Shown piece after piece: positions 36,301-48,300 of a stretch of DNA of 64,000 bases. The position numbers and the translations under genes were made by a program. The stretch spans positions 18,526,244-18,590,243 of the forward strand of contig CM055100.1 in the NCBI GenBank assembly GCA_029204225.1, in the 5' to 3' direction. The notes below the pieces were generated by a model that was not told where the DNA came from, searched no databases, and saw nothing but the letters and a program-made list of their open reading frames with translations. The DNA is from Diphasiastrum complanatum (Eukaryota; Streptophyta; Lycopodiopsida; Lycopodiales; Lycopodiaceae). Position 1 is the first letter of the stretch; every line of letters begins with the position of its first letter.

Positions 36301-39300
36301 TTTAGTCTCTTTAAGCTTTCTCTCTCCTGCTTTCTAGGGTTAAGTCTTGCTTATGTGATGCTTTCATAGACTAAATCTAGATCAGCCGTGGCTACGTTCA
36401 TAACTACTATTATCACAACTAAGAAAGGACAACAATCAGCAAATGAAAAAAAAGTGAAAATGATGGCTGTGAAAATTTGCTGGACAGCCAGGAGGCAAGT
36501 GACAAATTGGAATATTAAACGAAGTCGGAATTTCTTGAAATTTGGTTGAGGATGGGCGATGGACAGCCTGCAAACAAGGTGTGAAAAATGGCTGCAAACG
36601 GAGACAAAAACGGATGAAAGTGACAGGTATGAAGCGGCTGGACAGCCTGCCAACAAAAGTGAAAAGAGGGCTGAAAATGGAAGGAGGAACGGACGAAAGA
36701 GATGAGGGAATTGGGCGCTGGAGAGCCTGCAAACAAGCTGGAAAATGGGTGATGGAGGGTTGGAACTTGGGCGCTGGAAATAATGTGCCTAAATTTTTTT
36801 TTTTTCCGGCCGCCAAATTTAGCGGAAGTACTGGAGAGTGGGGGCCTTCTTGGAGGGCGCACTTGGTTGAGAAAAAAGAGAGTATGTAATTGGGACCTAG
36901 ATCCATGATTTACAATGTAAGATGGTCTTTGAATTTATTGGGGAAAATAGTTGCTCATTGGTTGTTTTTACTAGGTTTAAGATTTTTGATGCTAAATCAG
37001 GTGGAAAACAAGTTTGATGGCTGTAGAAAAATTTGCAGTTTTCGCGTTGTTTTTAAGTGATAGATTGATCCTACATTGGGCTTGACAATAATCTATGTAT
37101 GTACTTCATGAAATCCCTACCTGCGTCCTATCAGCCGTTGAGAATGCTCATATTGAGCCTACTAGATATGACGTTCGAAAGAGCAATCAGTCTTGTCACT
37201 GATGAGAGACTGATGAGGGATGAAGGAGAAGGAAGCGGTGACTAGGAGAAGGCCCTTTGCACGAAGGAAAAGAAGAAGAACAAATCCAAACCCAAATTCG
37301 ACAAGATGAACACTAAGTCTTTGAGCAGAGGCAATGACAATCAACAAACATCCTCATGTGATCACTGTCACAAGCAGGGACACGCAGCCAACAAGTGTTG
37401 GTTTAACCCGACAATACCTTGCATGCACTGCAAGAAGAAGGGACACTCTGCAAACGATTTTGTGAAAAGAGCGCTGATTGTGAAAAGACTCAGTATTTGC
37501 TGTAGTTGGAGGTGGCAAAAATAATTTTCTGGAAAAGGTTTTCAAGCTCATTTATTGCACACATAGGCAAATAATGACAAGATGTGGTGCTCCACCTCTC
37601 TCAAAATAAAAAGTTCTATGAGCTACACTAGCTGTAGGAGGTGCCGTGATATATACTGTCTCTGGTTTGTATGCTGATGACATGTAAGAATAACTATGCC
37701 CTCATCCTCTGACTCGGAATCGACCCATGGTCTTCTCCTGGAGAAGAAACTGGTGAGCTGGGACTACTGCATATCACAATCATTTGAATGACCATAGTGA
37801 CATAGGCCTCTCTTTAATAGAGACATCTCACAATGCATAAGGGCTACACATCTGGGATCCTTGAAGGTAACGAGAGAGTGTAGAGGGACATGTCTCTCTC
37901 ATAACAGCCAGTACTATCTCCCTTGTATCTCATAGTACTCTGGACATTCAAAATGAAGTGCTTGTCAGACTCAACCTCCCCCAATGAACACATCTGACAT
38001 ATCATGTCTCTCTCATAACAGCCAGTACTTGTCCCTTCTCTATGGCTGGTTTGACGAGACCTGGATCTTGGCCCAGCGTGAATCTTAGACCATGGAAGGG
38101 TCCGGAATTTAGGTGCCGTGGCAAGACTGGGAACCTCTAGAAAATGAGTCCCCCCAGTTGTCCCAGCCAAGCATGCTGGAGATATGGTATAGATTGTTTG
38201 ATATCTTGGTGGGTGCCTGTTGGAAGATCTGCGATGGAAATGGGAAGTGTACCTAGAGAGCTCTAGAGAGCTTTGTGAGGTTCATAAGATGACAAAGTAC
38301 TGTGCTTCGTAAACAGGTCTTTGATAGAAAATTGTGAAAGACACTTAGCAAGCTCAACTTTTAACTCATGTAAACATAGGCCCTTGACATTGAAATGATA
38401 AACAACTGTCAAAGAGTGACGGTAGCAGCAGGCAACCTCTGCTAGAGTACCTTGTTTACGTAGTCACTCTTCTTTATCCCCTGGAATCCTCCAAATTTGA
38501 TCTTCAGCTGGTGTTAAGAGACCAGAAAGGTGCCCATGTCTACCTTGCATGACATGTATAAGTTGATGTATCCCAGTCACTCAATTGTGCTGCATACTGT
38601 TCGTTGACGTGTTTTCTTTTGAGAGATGGCCAAGCAGCGCCTCCCAAGTCTACATCAGATGTGTGGTAAATAGGAGCGGTGGAAGTGTAGCATGCATTAT
38701 CTGGAAGAGACATGCACACCAAGCCATCCCAGAAGGCATAGCTGAATAGATGATGAAAGTGAATGCCATGAGCACAGTCTGTTGATGTCAGGTGCACCAA
38801 GTATCCTGCCCCCTTCGCTCCTCCCCTCTCCTCTCTGTGTCTGTCTTGAAAAGAGGATTTGCTTATGTAGATCAGGGATAATATAGTGCAAATTCAGCCT
38901 ATGGCTGTTCCAATCATGACTACAATATTGTGGCGGATTTTTGATGTGGTGAGATTACAGGTAGAAACCACTGAATCTTTCAGAGTTTAGTTTCCTTAAA
39001 CAATGTTTATTGTCATGAACTTTTTATTCAGTTAGTAAAGAAAAAGAAGACTTGAAGAGCTTATAATCAATTTTTTTGAGAATCTATTCTGGGCAATGAT
39101 TAATCTACACTAGGTGTTTGGTAATTTTCTTGTTGTCTTTCAGAGGTTCCTTCATGGATGACGCTATGGTCTCTATTTGTGGCCATTCCTTTGGAGGTGC
39201 TGGACTCCAACAGGTTCTTGAAACTGTAAGTAGTAACCATTTTTGCAGTTACAGTGCATCTTAGAATCAATCTGCAGTCTGATTACTTTTTCCTCTCGGT

Positions 39301-42300
39301 CACCCTAAAATATATATTTTGCAAGGTTGTAGCATATTAGCCTCAATTTTAATAGCTTTTTTTGGATGGCTCAAAATCATATGGGATGTTTTCTTATCAG
39401 AGTATTGATTTTTCAGCAACCCACAAAGTAATGTTCGATCTCAACCTTACTGCATTTAGCTTGACAGGATATTGTCTTGTTCTAGTTCTGTTAAACTGTG
39501 AATTTTTTACTTTGTTCACTATGGTACTCAAAACGTCTTTAGCCGATCATGGTCCACTAGTTTCAAAGTTTCAACCTTTTTATTATCAGGTATCCCGGAA
39601 GCTACAACAAACTCCTATCTGGTGTAATTTTTTCCTTTCAATCCTTGAGGTGAGGTTGAGTGCTTTCGTATGTTTCTTGTATCTGAACAATGCCACGATG
39701 GTTTGACTGCAGAGTATATGCATGAACTGTGGAGCATCTATTCCATCGGGATCTTTAGTTCCAAATCATGGTACGTCTGAACTGGTTGCACTTATTTTGC
39801 AGAAAGGTAATACCCAAATAGCGCACCGTTTGCTGTTTCCGTCTCTCTAGTCCCTTAAATATGAATTTCCCGTGGCATTGATAGCAAAGCCCTCAAATGA
39901 ACTGCTGGAAAAATTTGCAACTACTTTCTTGTGTTGCAGCATTGCGTGAAGCTGTAGAAGCATATAAACGAGAAGAATATTACTGGCACAATAGCTCAAA
40001 TTCTTTTAAAAGGAGTAGAGAGCATTCTGAGCAGCCTGAAGCTTTTGAAGGGAAAAAGACAAATCTGGTGCGTAACATGCTTCTTGATTCTCTTCAATTA
40101 TCAGTTGGAAAACAGCTATCACAATATTATAGGAACCAAACATCTTATTGTTTAGCATATCCCAGTCGTGTAGGAAGATTATATCACTTTTGTGAGGATA
40201 CAACATGAGTCATGGAATTGACAATTTGAACTGTTTAACCTGAATTCAATATACATAGGATTCAGGAACATGATATCACAGATTCAGGAACATGATATCA
40301 CAGAGTCAGGCAGGGTCAAATCTGTGAGCCTCAAAATATTCAAGTCAAGAAGATGAATGGGTAAGATACAAAAATAAAAATGGAATGAGAGTTTGAGGAA
40401 GTTCAGGAAAGAGATGGAGCAGAGAGCTTGAAGGGCTTATAACATTGAGAATTCACGAACAAGACTTGACACGACTCTGCTGAAGCCGCTTTCGCAAAGC
40501 ATTACAGAAGCTACAATTTCCTCACTAACGAAGTAAAAGAGAGTAGTTGCCTGTAGAATGTTATAGATGTACTTCAAATAGTCCACACTTGTCTAATTAT
40601 GGCCATATGAGTATCCATAAATGATCTGGGTCTCACAACTGTTTGCAATTCTTGTACAAATCTGTCATTAGAGATCATCATTGATATTTATTCGCTTAGT
40701 TGGAGTTTGCCTTTTGATCAGCTATTGCTTTCTTTTGAGCATATGTGATGCCATGTTTGTGAGGTAACTCGCAGGTAGGCTAGTTGCTTCACAATTTGTG
40801 AAATATTTTCCTAACTGGTATCGCTTGGAAAGTTCCTTTAAGGTTCTCCAAAGTGGGTAGTTGCTATTGAGAATGTAGCTCATTGGATTCAGCTATGGAG
40901 TTCGTTGTAAGTGACTCTATTGCAATTCTTGTAAAGATCCGTCATTAGAGACCGTGGTTGATATTCATTCAGCAAGCTTAGTGGGAGTTTGCCTGTTGAT
41001 CATTTATTGCTTTCTTTTGAGCATATGTGATGCCATATTTGTGAATCTTGTTCATAACTGGAGGTTGTTAAGGGAAACTTTCAGGAAGCTACTCTAGGGT
41101 CTGTCTCAAATGTCCTAGCCTTATGTAGAGTTTAGAGTTTCTGTTAGATTCCAGTTGTGCTCTAGCACAGTCCCATCATGACTGGTTACTAGGGGCCGAG
41201 GGCCATCGCATTGGTGAGGGCCAGTGGTCGAGATGGACACCAGGGGACCAGTTGGGTCCGGTGCGTCACAGGCAGTGACCTCGTGTGACCGCCTGACGTA
41301 ATGTCAATAGGCGGAGTTATAACTGTATGGACCCTAGTTGTCAGCAGCGGAGTCTGCGGGACGAGCAGCTGCCAACACAATTAGCTGGGGAATTGTTAGT
41401 GGCACAGGTCCATGATGGGGCTTGGGGGTGGTGCCTCAGAGTCACGCACTGATTGCGGGTAGTGGATTGCATGGAACCATGGGAACTGATCACCCCTGCA
41501 TGGCAGCCATGTGTCCTAGGCCCAGAATAGCAATCATATAGACTCAAGAGGAGGGCACCTACAGTTGGGTGGATCATTCTACACATCGCCATCAGAGTTT
41601 GGAGAGCTCCTGGAGATTGGAGTGCAACATTTTGTTTCAGAGCATTGTATTGAGCTCGTTGCAGGGGCAAGCTCAGTATGTCGGCCTCCTTATAGGATGA
41701 GCCTAAAAGAGGATGAGGAAGTACGGAATATGTTGGAGGAATACCTTAGATTGGGGTATGTCTGTCCTAGTTATTCACCTTGCGCCTCCTCCATTTTGTT
41801 GGTTAAGAAAAAGGATGGTAGTTTTCGGATGTGCGTGGATTACAGGGGATTGAATAAAAGCACTATAAAGCACAGATATCTGATGCCCAAGATTGATGAT
41901 CTACTAGATGTGTTGCAAGGAGCAACCATTTTCAGTAAGATAGATCTCAAAAGTGGGTACCATCAGATACGGATTCGTGAGGAAGACGTCCAGAAAACGG
42001 CCTTCCGAACCTGTTTTGGACACTATGAATTCTTGGTTATGCCATTTGGGTTAACATTGCACCCGCCACGTTCATGATGCTCATGAACGATGTCCTGCGT
42101 GACTACATGGGCAAATTTGTTGTCAATTTTATTGTCGAAATACTGGTCGACGGTGGTGGAGCATGAAGGTCATCTCCAGACCGTATTTAGCAAGCTACAA
42201 GAAACGGTCTTGTATGCCAATGCTTAGAAGACCGAGTTGTACAAGACTCGTGTCGAGTATTTGGGTCACGTAGGGACGGTAGAGGGTATTTCAGTTGACC

Positions 42301-45300
42301 CTGCCAAGGTGGCTGTGGTCAAGAAGTGGCCAAGACTGGCCAATATTCGTCAGTTACAATCTTTCCTAGGCTTCTGTGAGTTTTGCCGACGGTCAGTTAG
42401 TAACTATTGAAATACTGCTCCTTTAACGGATCAGTTGCGGAATAACAACACTGTGATTTGCTGGGATGTTGAAACTATGCATAGTTTTAACAGCTTGAAG
42501 GAGGTGGTTGTCATAGCTCTAGTACTTGATACCCATAAACCTTTCGACTTAGAGACGGATGCTAGTGGCGTTGCCGTGGGGGCAGTGTTGAGTCAGGAAA
42601 GTAGACCAGTAGTAAGAAATTGACGCCTGTGCAACAGAAATATCCCACACAGGAGCAGGAGCTATATGCGATCATACATGCGCTCAAGGTGTGGCAACAT
42701 TATCTGTATGGCGTCGAATTTTATGTGTATACTGACCATCATACTTTGAAATACTTCTGCACTTAGCCAGATTTGAAGGGCCGCCAGGCTCGGTGGGCCG
42801 AGCTGATGCAAGAATTTCATTTGGAAATTCGCTTCCGAAGAGGGAAGGAAAATGTGGCACTGATGCACTATCTCGGATACTGCATCGGATGAGCTTACTG
42901 TAGTGGACAGTGATCTCATGGAGGAGATCAAGAGAGCTCAGCAGAGCGACGGACATTGTCAGCGTGTGTGGCCTGATGCGTGCCAGGTAGTTGACCAAGC
43001 AGAAGAGTCAATCGAGGCTGTCTCTTCCGTTCGTAAGATACTTCATGAATGCCATGATAGTCCTTGCGCAGGGCACCCGGGTATTGATAGGACTAGTGAG
43101 CTAGTCATAAGGCATTATTTCTAGCCACGATTGCAGCTAGACGTCAGAGAGTACGTTTAGCGTTGCTTGGCTTGTTAGGTGAACAAGGCCGAGCAGGTAA
43201 GTCCTCTGGGCTTGCTATAACCACTGGAGATTCCTATAGGAAGTTGGGAAAGTATGTCCATGGATTTCATTGTTAGGCTACCCATGACCCAGGCGAGATT
43301 GAATTTCATTATGGTAGTGGTAGACAGATTTTCCAAGATGACTCACTTCATCGCAACGACCAAGAAGGTCACAGCTCTACAGGTTGCTGAGCTGTTTAGC
43401 CAGAATGTCGTTAGGTTGCATGGACTTCCGAGTCCATTGTGTCCGACAGGGATCCCAAGTTTACGGGAAATTTCTGGCTTGAGGTGTTTGCAAGGGCGAA
43501 AACATAGTTGCGGAAGAGTAGCTCTGACCATCCTCAGATGGATGGCCAGACAAAGCGAGTAAACCAGATCTTGGAAGATATGCTGAGGGCATATGTTAGT
43601 GGTACACAAATAGACTAGGTAAAGCATTTACCACTCTTGGAGTTTGCGTACAATGACAAGAGACATGCGTCCACTGGATTGAGTCCATTTGAGCTCAATT
43701 ATGGTTGCTGCAGAATTTTTGACTCAGATGCAGCAGAAGCTAAAGAGGGCATGAGATAACTTGTCCAGGGACAATGATATTGCATCTTATATCAGTGTCT
43801 ATATGAACGATGATGATAACAAGTTGATTTGAAGCTAAAAATAAACCAATATGAACTAAGAACTGTGAATTGAAAGTAACTAAGCTACACTAAGAACTAC
43901 TCTTCAATGAAACAATCTATCAAATGAGGCGGCATTCCTTTTCTAGGTAACTGGGAGTTCGGCTAAGGAGCTTGATAAGGGCAATTGGCAACTCTCAATA
44001 CAACTAAATGACCTTATCCCATTGCTGAGAGGGCCCAAGAGAAATAAAGACTTGGTCTACTGAAGTGCTGGAGACCTGATGCTTGATGTAGGACATCGAA
44101 ACGGCCTATAATTGAATCTTGCACATTCAAATGAACAAAGAAACTAGATTCCAATCCAGCAAACACTGATAATGAGACCTATAGTCATAGTTGATGAGGG
44201 ACTGGTACCTATGTCCAATAAATGCCAAATAACTGGTAATATTATAAACAATGGGCACAACTGCTCAATTTTTTGAAGTAGGTAGTTAAATAAACTGCAG
44301 ATCCATGTTCCATATGTATGTCCCTGTCCCTAATATTTAACTCACATCTGTTCTGGAGGTCAAGAATGCCGCTTTTCGAAGGAACATTGGCTCTTTTTGT
44401 CTTCGTACTAATTTTGGCACTGAGATTCGAGATATTTCTAGAACTCCTTATAAAGTTTGCTAAACCGTTCTTTTTTTCATTCATCAACCCTTCTCGAGTT
44501 TCAATCCTGATAATAATATTTTGGTCTGCGATCTTCCCATCATTGCAGTGAGCCACTCTTGTTTGGTATAAAGCTTTCACATGCCACCATCTTCTTTAGT
44601 GATTAAAATACAACTGATTGTTGCACTCGGTCCAAACTATAGTTGCAGCGCGATTCCCGAATCGCGATTCCGATTCGCGATTCGGGATTTTCCCAGAATC
44701 GTGTAGAATCGATTTTTTTTTTTTTTTTTTTTGAATTTTTTTTAGGCAATATGGGTATCAGATGAAAGCTCTGATCGAGGGGATTATGATTGTGTAGTTT
44801 GCCGACTGTTTCGGGTGCGAAACACCAAAAAGTGTGTTTTCACTCGGGGAGTTGGAAGGCCAAATCATGAAGAGGCCTACCCGGACCCCGCCGTTGGGGG
44901 GCGTTGCCCCCCAAACCCCCCACCAGGGGGCTACCGCCCCCCGAACCCCCCGTTTCCCGGGGGGCTACTGTCCCCCGAACCCCCTAGAGCTTCTTGCTAT
45001 ATAGACATTGTAGATAAAAATGCCACCGCCCCCCTGTAGATAAAAATGGGGTCCAAATGCGTGCCGAGAAGGGCCCAATATTTATGCCCCCAACTGTATG
45101 TACATTGTACTCACATCTCCAGTGAACCAATTGCAAAAGTGATCATCATCCATACAGTTGATAGTCCAAACTGTAGCATTAACATTTACTGAAAACCAGA
45201 GCAAATGACAACTGGATAGCTACTGAAAATAAGATTTGTTTGTGCCTCATCTACTGTACTTATGAGAGGCAAAACGCTGGTTTGACCATTGATCCCCTAA

Positions 45301-48300
45301 AAAAATTTCAGCAATAAGCTATTTTTCCAAAATTTTTTTTTTTTTTTTTTTTTGCGATTCTGGGTCGCGAATCGCGATTCGCAGAATCGCGACCCGCGAA
45401 TCGCAGACCCAGCGAATCGAGATTCGCTGCAACTATGGTCCAAACTAAATTGTTCGTGCATGTGCCCTTAGGTTTGATAGTAAAGATGTTGCCCCTAAAT
45501 CTCATTTGCTTCCTGATATGAATTATATAATGCTGTACCTTTTGGATTGCATTGGTGTGTTCTTTTTCCTAGATTTTGACTTTTGTGTGCACTATTCCTA
45601 CCTCTTAAATGAATCCATTAATGTTGTTATACTCTTAGTTTCATTTGTCTACAGAGGAATCATATCCATGAGATTTTAGATGAGTTCATGTTTCCACTGC
45701 AGGATTCTCTGATTTTCTCTGAAGGCACTGGTATGGAGGGTAGTTTCAAACTCAGAGGAGTTCAATTCCCATTTTCTTTGAATGACCACGTTTTAATCAA
45801 GGTGACTAGACCTTGGTTTCTCTGTGGATTCCATGATGGTCATTGTGCACAGTAGTAAGAATTTCATTCAGAGTTCAAGATTTAACCACATCAAAGAGTA
45901 GCCTTATTATGTTTTATCTTGACTGGCTTGACTCTATCAGCTTCTCTAAGATGGTAATTTATCTTTGCTCTTACTGTTTCATACAATTGGTAGTTGCAGA
46001 TTCTTCCTCGTGAAGTTAGTAGTATATTTTTATAAAAGGTTGGAAGTTCTCTCCCAGTTAATATGTTATGTTACTCAAAGGCTATGTCGCCTATTGCTTT
46101 CTGGTAGTTGTTGATTAGCATTATACAATAGTCAACTTGCCAAGCTTTGTGCATCATCTGTCTAATTTCAGGGTAATAAGCGGACACCAGAGCGTTTTGT
46201 AGGACGAGAGGCTATTATTACCACTCAGTGTTTGAATGGGTGGTGAGTCATTCTTTATTCCCTTTTGAAGGGGTTGTTGAGACTATTGTCCCTGTATGAT
46301 TTGTAGCATAGTTTTTTAGCTTTGAATTTGAACCCGCACTCTCACAGATTCTTTGTGAAAAATGTGTCATGGCACTTATCAGATCATCTGATCTGACCTC
46401 TGATTGCATTCTTCACCCTAACGTTTAACGGGACAGTCGAGGCTGAGAAAAGCAATCAACAAGTTGTCAAATTGTGATAATTTCCAATATCTGATGCACT
46501 ACGTAGGTACTTGGTGAGGACACTGGACAATGGCGAAAATGTTCGACTGCAGTATCGATCACTTCAAAAGCTAAGTAGGTCTCATTATCTCCAAGCTATG
46601 ATAAGATATTCTTAGGACGATGATGTGGTCCTGAGGTTTTTTAAGAGCTCTCTCACATTTAAGTTGTGTTGATGTAAGATTACAGCTATGTATCTGTCCG
46701 TGAAGTGATCTTCTGCTTTTATCTTGATGCGGTACTTTCTTGTTCTGTCCACCTTGCAACGTTGTATAAAGATGCATATTGAGGTTTAAGGACAAGCTTG
46801 ATATGTTTGAATCCTGTGTAGTATGGATCATGACAATAGGTATTAGATGGGACTCCAGGGTTTCAACTCTGGACTCTGGAGTCAGGATTCAAGATTGATC
46901 GTTAATTAATTATTATCTGCATTCCCTAAACACTAAAGAAGTACTTGTTTTTGCTATAATAGAAGGCTAGTAGAAATTAACCCCCCCCGCCCAGAAAAAA
47001 AGAAAAAAGAAAACCCTAAACCCATCTCACAAATTTTTTCCCTTTTCAAAATATCGATATATGTACTATGTGGTATGGATCATGACAATAGATATTAGTC
47101 GGGCCTCAGGAGTTCTGACTCTTGAGTCAGGATTCAAGATTGATCGTTGATTAGGTTTAATTTGCATTGCCTGAATGCTAAAAAATCACTTGTTTCTGCC
47201 ATGATAGAAGGTTAGAAATGAAATTCTCCCCCCCCCCCCCCCTCCCCTGCCTGTTTCAAAAAGGCGTTTTGAAAAGGTCCATGAAACATTGCCCACCTTG
47301 TTAAGTTTGTTTTTCTGAGAAGCCTAGAAACAAATCGGCTTCAGAAATAGTCTAGTTTGGTTTTTCAAAACTGAAGCAGCTTTACTTGCCCTGTTAAAAA
47401 TTCTAAGCCAATAATGTTCAAAGTACACTACTTGTAACTTTTTAGAACTTTCTTTGAAATCCATTTTTGATGGGTCTCATAGGATTTTCCTTTTTCATGC
47501 ATGATGTGGTATATATCAGACTTATTTCTTGTAACATATATAGCTCATTAAATGCCTTAGAACTAGCTATATTAAAAAATTGAATTTTTTGAGTCAACAG
47601 TTATAGTGACACAAGTAGTTAGTGCACGCTTTCACGCCAGCAAACACTCTCTTAACTAGGTTTATCCCGTGGGTTGAAACTATGAGATAAATTCTAGTAG
47701 GTAACTAGTTAAGGAGACTAACTAGGCAAACTAACTATATATTAAATGGGTTATGAGAACTAAATTTCAAAAAAAAGTTCCAACCTTGAGTGTTTTTTTC
47801 TAAATAAGTAAATAAATAGTAAGTATTTTTATCATGCATACTGAGGGTCCGGGCCATTTTGCCCGCGTCCCGTCCACGTCTGGAGTCCAACCCCCGGACG
47901 CGTCCGATGACGGGGGCTACGGACGCAATTTGGTTTTTTTAAATTAAAAAAAAAAAATCGGACGCGTCCGGACGTGGACGCGGACGCGGACGCTTCCTTA
48001 GTGCCAGACCAGCTATTAATTTTTGAATTCTGTACTTCCATTCTGTACGGGTATGCCAAATTGGGGCATACTTTAAAATTCAATATTCATGTAGGTGTAC
48101 CTGTGTATGGCACATATGGGCCATTTCCTCTAGGGCTATTTTTACTCCCACCAACCAAAAAGACTTGGAATCTTGTAGCAAGGGATCATATAAAATGATC
48201 AGGCAGCACACTGGTTTGAGGAGAGATCAAAACAGGCCTTGCTTGAAGATAAGGTCACAGTTTTAACTCGAAAAGGTCATAGTAGTATGTATGAGGCCAC

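Larger units (their letters stand above)
31280..36826 (-). mobile_element. Gypsy element D, chromodomain type, lacking RT
   Basis: A minus-strand LTR retrotransposon derivative inside intron 1 of the U-box gene. From its 5' side it has a leader with about 80-bp repeats (36826-35812, split by a solo LTR), gag plus protease (35811-33652), unrecognised sequence (about 34205-32370), integrase C-terminus and chromodomain (32357-31770), and a 3' LTR (31722-31280). The polypurine tract before the LTR reads GTCAGGGAG on the minus strand. The 5' LTR is missing; the leader is cut at about 36826. No RT, RNase H or integrase catalytic motif is present, so mobility would require enzymes from elsewhere. 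The copy at 54568-57116 shares gag and protease but keeps RT. Confidence 0.8.
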
